Shown here: positions 59,213 to 64,000 of the stretch, one piece after another | Numbering within the stretch: the first letter of the stretch is position 1 | Layout of the letters: each line of letters begins with the position of its first letter | Source of the DNA: Flavobacteriales bacterium | Lineage (GTDB): Bacteria; Bacteroidota; Bacteroidia; Flavobacteriales_F; PHOS-HE28 | Length of the DNA: 64,000 bases | Assembly: GCA_016721005.1 (NCBI GenBank) | Contig: JADKJM010000008.1 | Span: forward strand, 124,001 to 188,000 | Reading direction: 5' to 3' | Made by a program: the position numbers and the translations under genes | The notes under the pieces: generated by a model | Database searches by the model: none | What the model saw: the letters and a program-made list of their open reading frames with translations, nothing else | Told to the model about the DNA's origin: nothing

Positions 59213-60805
59213 ATGCTTCCGGCAGCATGGTCCACGCGGATCAGGGATCCACGGTATGCGCAGGTGATCGCGCTGGTTGCGCTATGGCTTATCGCCACCA
59301 CGATCAACCTGACCAAGTCCTTCCATGTGGATGATCCGTTCCACCTGGCTGTGGCGCAGTGGATCCTTGAGGAACCGCTGAAGCCCATGAGCGGAATGAT
59401 CAACTGGGGTGGGGTGGAGGAACCTTTCCATCATGGCAATCATCCGCCGCTCTTCTTCTATGGCATGGCCGCATGGGGAGCGGTCCTCGGGTTCTCCGAG
59501 GTCTCCATGCACGCGCTTCTTTCCCTGTTCACCGCGTTGGCCCTCGTCATGTTCCACCGCCTGGCCCGGCTCTTCGCTCCGCGCGTGGCGCTGTTCGCCA
59601 CGGCGTTGCTGGCGCTCTCTCCGGGTTTCATCGTGAACCAGAACGTCTTCCTGGACATCCCCTTGTTGAGTTTGATCCTGGGCTCGCTTTACCACGCCTG
59701 TTGCGCATCCATGCGGAAGGAGGGCAACCACGCCGTGTATTCGGCGCTCTTCCTTTCCGCGGCCATTCTCACCAAGTACACGGCGTTGGCCGTGGTCCCG
59801 GCCTGGCTCGTGATGGGTTGGTTCGCCGGCCGCCGCACCGGGTGGACCGTGTTGATCCCGGTGGCGGTGATCGGGCTCTGGTCGTTCTGGAATGTGCGCG
59901 AATTCGGGTACGTCCACCTCTTCCACCGGGATACCGGACCGCCCGGTGCGGACTCCCTTGGCATCCGTGCGCTGTCCTGGACGTTGACGCTCGGCAGTAT
60001 CGCACCCGGCCTCTTTTTGCTTTTCGTGTACCGCATCCGGATGAGCGCGGTGCGGCGGAAGGCGGTCGCGATCGGCCTGCTGTCCGTCCTCGTCCTCTTT
60101 GTGGTCGGCGCGTGGACCCGGCTCTGGCATCCGGAGGTTACCGAGTCCGCGCTCATGGCCTTTTTCATTGTGAATGGGATCCTCGGTCTTGGCGCGTTGA
60201 TCGGTCCATCGGACCTCCCGCGTGAACCGCGCGCCATACTCCGGATCGCACTGGGCTCCATCGCGGTCTTCACCATGCTGTACGCACCCTGGATCGCCAC
60301 GCGACACCTCGTGTTGGCACTGCCCCTCGTGCTCCTGCTCACCCTCCACCTCCTGGACCGGATGAGCCGCCCGGTACGCGGTGGATTGATCGTGGTGTCC
60401 GGCGCCATCGGCATCGCACTCGGCATCTCGGACCGGCACTTCGCGGGCTTCTATGCGGAGCAGGCCGCCGCCCTTTCCACCGTGGATCGAGGTCACACCA
60501 CATGGTACGCGGGTAGTTTCGGTTGGGGCTGGTACGCGAAAGCAGCCGGTCTGCGCGATATCGCCGAGGCCGACAGCCTCCCCAAGGCGGGAGATCTCAT
60601 CGTGGTCCCGATGGACTTCTCATCGCCTTCCATTCCGGAGGCCGTCCACACGCGCGAGGTCATGATCCTGCAGCAGGCCCTGGGTCCGCTCGATGCGTTC
60701 TCCACCCGGCACTGGCTCCGCTTCTATTGCGCGCGCTATCCGGATCCGCCTTGGCACCTCTCGCACGCGGAACCGGAGCGGCTTATGGTCCTGGTGGTGG
60801 ACTGA
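59213..60805 (+). CDS. GT39-like polytopic membrane glycosyltransferase
   Basis: 530 aa from ATG 59213; the 49 codons of open frame before it are arginine-rich and unlikely. About ten membrane helices. The first periplasmic loop has TKSFHVDDPFHLAVAQW, with the acidic DD of the ArnT/PMT fold, and HHGNHPPLFFYGMAAWGAVLGFSEVSMH follows, where HPPL is typical. Further signatures are GFIVNQNVFLDIPLL and FLSAAILTKYTALAVVPA (common in GT39-like proteins). It probably transfers sugar from a lipid carrier to an extracytoplasmic acceptor; the acceptor is unknown. Confidence 0.75.
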   Translation: MLPAAWSTRIRDPRYAQVIALVALWLIATTINLTKSFHVDDPFHLAVAQWILEEPLKPMSGMINWGGVEEPFHHGNHPPLFFYGMAAWGAVLGFSEVSMHALLSLFTALALVMFHRLARLFAPRVALFATALLALSPGFIVNQNVFLDIPLLSLILGSLYHACCASMRKEGNHAVYSALFLSAAILTKYTALAVVPAWLVMGWFAGRRTGWTVLIPVAVIGLWSFWNVREFGYVHLFHRDTGPPGADSLGIRALSWTLTLGSIAPGLFLLFVYRIRMSAVRRKAVAIGLLSVLVLFVVGAWTRLWHPEVTESALMAFFIVNGILGLGALIGPSDLPREPRAILRIALGSIAVFTMLYAPWIATRHLVLALPLVLLLTLHLLDRMSRPVRGGLIVVSGAIGIALGISDRHFAGFYAEQAAALSTVDRGHTTWYAGSFGWGWYAKAAGLRDIAEADSLPKAGDLIVVPMDFSSPSIPEAVHTREVMILQQALGPLDAFSTRHWLRFYCARYPDPPWHLSHAEPERLMVLVVD

Positions 60806-61103
60806 CCGGGGGGCGGTGAATGGCGTCGGGCTGTGGAAGGGGAGACCACGACATGAGCCATGCACAACCCGCATAGCCGACCGCATTTCATTGAGCAGCC
60901 CTCCCGGTAGTGGGCGTTGTTCGTTCCGATCAGCTCTGGCCGCTATTCTTCCCACAAGATCCTCGGCCCCGGTGCATAACCGGTTGATACGAAGTTCATA
61001 ACCCGAAAGCCCTCCGAAGTACCACCGATCCAACCAGCGCCTAGCTTCATCGCGCCATGCCGAACGTACCTTCCATTTCCTTCTGCGTTCAGGCGCTTCA
61101 GCC

Positions 61104-61183
61104 TCTTGGTCTCATGGTCTCATGGACACATGGCCACATGGATTCTTGGCCTCTTGGCCTCTTGGCCTCTTGGCCTCTTGGCC
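61104..61183 (+). repeat. 8-bp tandem repeat, ten units
   Basis: Ten contiguous octamers of the form NCNTGGNC: TCTTGGTC, TCATGGTC, TCATGGAC, ACATGGCC, ACATGGAT, then five identical TCTTGGCC. It ends 93 bp upstream of the start codon of a T9SS-exported protein. The rest of 60,806-61,276 contains no recognisable gene. Confidence 0.85.
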
Positions 61184-61276
61184 GGTAATTGGGGCGAACA
61201 AGGTAGCGGCCTTCTTTTCCCACAAGCAGCGGAGCGGCGGTTCCGGCGTATCTTCTTGGCATCAAACCCACTTGCC

Positions 61277-62266
61277 ATGAAGACTGCAGCCTGCGTTACC
61301 GCTCTTTTACTTGGCCTTGCGGCCAGCGCCCAGAACCTGGTGCCGAATGGCAGTTTTGAGGAATACTACAACTGCCCAACAACTTGGGGACAGTGGCAAC
61401 AAGTGCAGAACTGGATCAGCCCCTACAACCAATCAGCTGATTACTTCAACGCTTGCACGGGTGATACCATCGCCGGAGTACCATTCAGTCAGTTCGGCTA
61501 CCAGCACGCTGTCGAGGGGCAAGCCTATATGGGCCTTGCCACCTATCTGGAAGCTGTACCTGCTTATCGTGAGATGATACAAGTAGAGCTATCCGAACCC
61601 TTGGTCGTAGGTGTGCCTGTGTGCTTGAGCTTCAAGATGGCCGTGGGCGGTTTCGGGTCATGGGGCTTCATCAACTCGGCGCGATATACGTGTAAAGGAG
61701 TAGGCATGAAATTCTTTGAGCAGCTGCCGACGAATTGGGCAGGCTATCTCTATCCGAATGCTGCCGCGTTGTACCTGGACGAAGTGCCTACCGACACGGC
61801 CATTTGGTATGCGATGAACGGGACGTACGTCCCGGATTCGGCATACACCCACTTGGTGATCGCCAACTTCTTCGCCGATTCACTCAATGGGGTGACCGTA
61901 TTGGATTCCATTGGATGGGGAGTCACGCCTTGGGCCTATGCCTTCATTGACGATGTGCGCGTTTCTTTCGATCTAACCTTCTGCGCGTACACCAATTCCG
62001 TTGCTGAGCATGGCCCAAAGGAACTGAGGGTCTTTCCGAATCCGTTCAGCGACCGATTGGAGATTCTTTGTAACAGCTTGAACCGGGGTTCGGTAACCCT
62101 GGAGCTCCTCGATGCTTGGGGAAGGACGATGATGGTTTCCAGGCATTTCTCCTCGGACAGGATCGTGCTTGATCTTCCCTCGTTGCCTGTTGGAATCTAC
62201 TTGCTCCGTGTGAGCGACGCGCATGGAGTGGTCCACAGCGTTTCCGTCGCACATGTTTCACCCTAA
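61277..62266 (+). CDS. Secreted protein with T9SS type A sorting domain
   Basis: 329 aa from ATG 61277: signal peptide MKTAACVTALLLGLAASAQ. The mature N-terminus NLVPNGSFEEYYNCPTTWGQW is a well-known Bacteroidota surface-protein opening ('xLVPNxSFExYxxCP'), followed by a jelly-roll-like body (YQHAVEGQAYMGLATYLEAV, VCLSFKMAVGGFGSWGFIN). The last ~80 residues ELRVFPNPFSDRLEILC ... LPSLPVGIYLLRVSDAHG form the type A sorting domain. The open frame extends upstream through the 8-bp repeat to 61106 in the same frame, but 61277 with its clear signal peptide is preferred. The gene is followed 11 bp later by the tail-fibre-like gene. Confidence 0.85.
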   Translation: MKTAACVTALLLGLAASAQNLVPNGSFEEYYNCPTTWGQWQQVQNWISPYNQSADYFNACTGDTIAGVPFSQFGYQHAVEGQAYMGLATYLEAVPAYREMIQVELSEPLVVGVPVCLSFKMAVGGFGSWGFINSARYTCKGVGMKFFEQLPTNWAGYLYPNAAALYLDEVPTDTAIWYAMNGTYVPDSAYTHLVIANFFADSLNGVTVLDSIGWGVTPWAYAFIDDVRVSFDLTFCAYTNSVAEHGPKELRVFPNPFSDRLEILCNSLNRGSVTLELLDAWGRTMMVSRHFSSDRIVLDLPSLPVGIYLLRVSDAHGVVHSVSVAHVSP

Positions 62267-62277
62267 CCCATTCCGCC

Positions 62278-63447
62278 ATGAGAACTCGAAGAGAACGGAT
62301 CCTGGTTTGCGCTTTTGCGCTTTGTACAATCGGCTGGGCGCATGCCCAGAATGATGGCGACCATCCGGTCACGGACGGCGCGGGTCGGACATATCTGGCT
62401 CCGGATGCTCTGGTTGGCGGCGCGGTGAACCCAGATGGTTTCACTGTAGGCACCGCGCCTAACACGAATGCGGCACTGGTGGTAGAGGGCAGCCAGATGG
62501 CCAATCCTACGGGTGAGGTCTTCCGGACGATATCCCCTGCCTCTACATTGACCCAATGGCGAATGTTCCGCTTGAACCCAACGACGCCGCTTGAGATCGG
62601 TAGCCTGTACGCGACGGCCGGTGGCAATGCCTTTCATATCAAGCAAACAGTGAATGATGCCAGCCTGTGGATCCGTAATTATTCTGATAATGGGATGCGG
62701 CTGATCGACGATCAGTACTTCGATCTGAATGGCTATAACAACAATTGGCGGGCAGGATACGTGGCCATCGGGGATATCTCGGCCATGAGTCCCAGTCCGC
62801 CGATGCCTTGGGCGCGCTTGCATCTCGTGCATGGTGCGGGTTCGACATCATTCGGCTGGCGGCCTTGGATGGTGAATGGCATCCTGTTCAACGGAAATCA
62901 GGACCAGATGTATATCGGACAGAAGTTCGGCAGTACCGATGTGAGCCATGCCGTGATCCAATGGAGCGAGGACGGCACATTGAACAACACCAGGCAAACC
63001 CTGCGGTTCATCTACACAACCACGCCAGGATCAGGTACCGGGGCGACCACCCTGGACGGATTGGAGATCATGCGTCTCTGGCCGGAGAGCAACACTTCCG
63101 GATACGTGGGGATCGGGGATTTCGCGACGGCTAGCCAAGTACCGTTGGACCGGTTGGATGTGCTGGATGGGAACGTGCGGATCCGTGCGCTCGCCTTGCA
63201 AACTGCTGATACCCGCGTGGTCGTTGCGGATGCGAATGGCGTTCTGCACTATCGCCCAGCTTCGGATTTCGGAGCCTCCGATTGTGAGTGGACCATGCCT
63301 ACCGGAGGCGCTGCTGGAACAAACCATGTGTCCACTGCATATGGCGCAGCCACGACGGACTGCCCGGATGCGGCGGAAGCCGTGGGGATCGGGGTGGATC
63401 TGGCAGTCGATCCGCCGGACACCATCTTTGAACAACTAACCCAATGA
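62278..63447 (+). CDS. Secreted tail-fibre-like protein, frame broken before its C-terminal part
   Basis: 389 aa. Signal peptide MRTRRERILVCAFALCTIGWAHAQ. The body resembles Bacteroidota long surface proteins with tail-fibre-like content: RMFRLNPTTPLEIGSLYA, GYVAIGDISAMSPSPPMPWARLHL, GYVGIGDFATASQVPLDRLDVLDGNVRIRAL, where 'VGIGTxxPxxxLDV' motifs are characteristic. The frame stops at 63447 just after DPPDTIFEQ, where such proteins normally continue ('PPxxKLxV...'). The continuation is present in another frame from 63473, so this is probably the first part of a larger gene disrupted near 63,450. Confidence 0.65.
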   Translation: MRTRRERILVCAFALCTIGWAHAQNDGDHPVTDGAGRTYLAPDALVGGAVNPDGFTVGTAPNTNAALVVEGSQMANPTGEVFRTISPASTLTQWRMFRLNPTTPLEIGSLYATAGGNAFHIKQTVNDASLWIRNYSDNGMRLIDDQYFDLNGYNNNWRAGYVAIGDISAMSPSPPMPWARLHLVHGAGSTSFGWRPWMVNGILFNGNQDQMYIGQKFGSTDVSHAVIQWSEDGTLNNTRQTLRFIYTTTPGSGTGATTLDGLEIMRLWPESNTSGYVGIGDFATASQVPLDRLDVLDGNVRIRALALQTADTRVVVADANGVLHYRPASDFGASDCEWTMPTGGAAGTNHVSTAYGAATTDCPDAAEAVGIGVDLAVDPPDTIFEQLTQ

Positions 63448-63472
63448 CCCACCGATTGCGTTTGTGGGTTGA

Positions 63473-64000
63473 ATCCGCCAAGCGAATACCACGGATCTGA
63501 GCGCGGTGGTGATCGACGCCGATGGAGGGACTTCGACGAATGAGGGGTTGCGGATCAATGCGGACCAGACATCCGGCGGGATCAATTATGGTCTGCGATC
63601 CTTCGCCAATGCCGCTGGTACGGCTACCAATGTGGGCGTGTACGCCAATGCCACGGATGCCGGGTCTGCCAGTGGAGGCAGCAATTACGGCTTCAAGACC
63701 GATGTGAACGACGCGGGTACCAATGCCGTGAACTATGGCCTGCACGCGACTGTCGGCGGGACCAATGCGCTTTCAAGTGTTGGTGTTCAAACCTCTGTGA
63801 CCGGCTCCGGAGCATATGCGGTCTCCGGCTTTGCAACGGAAGTGAGCGGAGGTTCATATGGCACGTATGGCCTGTGGGCCAAGGTGCATTCGAATGTTGA
63901 CGGCGGGACGAACTACGGAGTACGGGCAAGTGCAGAGGGTAGCGTCGGTACGGAGACCAATTATGCCGTTTGGGGTACATCGATCAACGGCACAACCAAT
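63473..64000 (+). pseudogene. Continuation of tail-fibre-like protein in a shifted frame (partial, off right edge)
   Basis: Open in one frame from 63473 to the window edge (176 codons) with no upstream start or signal peptide. It encodes strongly repetitive N/Y/G-rich sequence: INYGLRSFANAAGTATNVGVYA, GSNYGFKTDVNDAG, AVNYGLHATVGG, TNYGVRASAEG, typical of Bacteroidota tail-fibre-like surface proteins. It would complete the protein at 62278-63447, but the frames are not simply related by one indel: positions 63448-63472 are closed in both frames, so at least two changes or a small rearrangement are required. Confidence 0.6.

Noticed and set aside
59282..60496. A 404-codon minus-strand frame opposite the GT39-like gene
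   Set aside because: Hydrophilic low-complexity sequence antisense to a polytopic membrane protein with recognisable motifs.
61106..61276. Start of the T9SS type A protein at 61106
   Set aside because: The extension would read through an 8-bp tandem repeat and lacks a signal peptide; ATG 61277 opens a clear one.

Overview
The window is Bacteroidota chromosome, most likely from a high-GC member of the Flavobacteriales (genus not assignable from sequence alone). Several proteins carry type IX secretion (T9SS) C-terminal sorting domains, both the gliding-motility type B form (three large PKD-domain proteins) and the shorter type A form (four proteins). There is a PorP/SprF-family outer-membrane protein, a GxxExxY protein, and LytS/LytTR signalling. 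Putative promoters look like the Bacteroidota -7 box (TAnnTTTG, here often TAnnTTCG or TAnnTTCC). Shine-Dalgarno sequences are mostly absent.

Layout. 1-10.3 kb: an AddB-like protein (cut by the left edge) and an AddA-like helicase-nuclease on the minus strand, separated by two paralogous secreted PKD proteins and followed by an ElaA-type acetyltransferase. 10.4-13.3 kb: a tight operon of an MbnP-type copper protein and two diheme MauG/MbnH-type peroxidases. 13.3-14.8 kb: a flavoprotein of the lipoamide dehydrogenase fold lacking the redox cysteine pair. 15-21.6 kb: a T9SS operon (1335-aa PKD adhesin, PD40/TPR protein, PorP/SprF protein). 21.6-28.5 kb: a GxxExxY gene enclosed by a perfect 20-bp inverted repeat, an ABC-F ATPase, then a minus-strand run of small membrane, lipoprotein and secreted proteins ending in a LytTR response regulator. 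28.5-35.3 kb is the accessory core: an IS4-family element with a 10-bp target duplication lies between the response regulator and its probable LytS-type kinase, followed by two orphan genes with a duplicated tail, a frameshifted IS256-family element, a 21-bp-period tandem repeat array and a pair of hairpins. 35.6-40.4 kb: a five-gene operon of three secreted paralogues (tail-fibre-like N-terminus, cysteine-rich lectin/FGE-like C-terminus), an MBOAT acyltransferase and an SGNH-like partner. 40.7-46.4 kb: a T9SS-exported multicopper oxidase, a TPR adenylate cyclase and a secreted aryl-sulfotransferase-like protein. 47-60.8 kb is mostly core: fatty-acid hydroxylase family protein, tRNA-Val, a monoheme cytochrome, DUF3078 protein, two GT39-like membrane proteins, SmpB, an Nramp-UspA fusion with its MntR-type regulator, AroE, DedA, rhodanese, ComA-like synthase and a TPR protein. 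61-64 kb: a secreted T9SS protein downstream of an 8-bp tandem repeat and a tail-fibre-like protein whose reading frame is broken and runs off the right edge.

Coherent themes are copper handling (MbnP-MbnH operon and a multicopper oxidase), manganese/iron homeostasis (mntR-mntH with a candidate operator), cell-surface display through T9SS, and a mobile-element-rich interval in which reading-frame breaks cluster at homopolymers inside the insertion sequences. The best candidate for an undescribed system is the five-gene surface-protein/acyltransferase operon at 35.6-40.4 kb.
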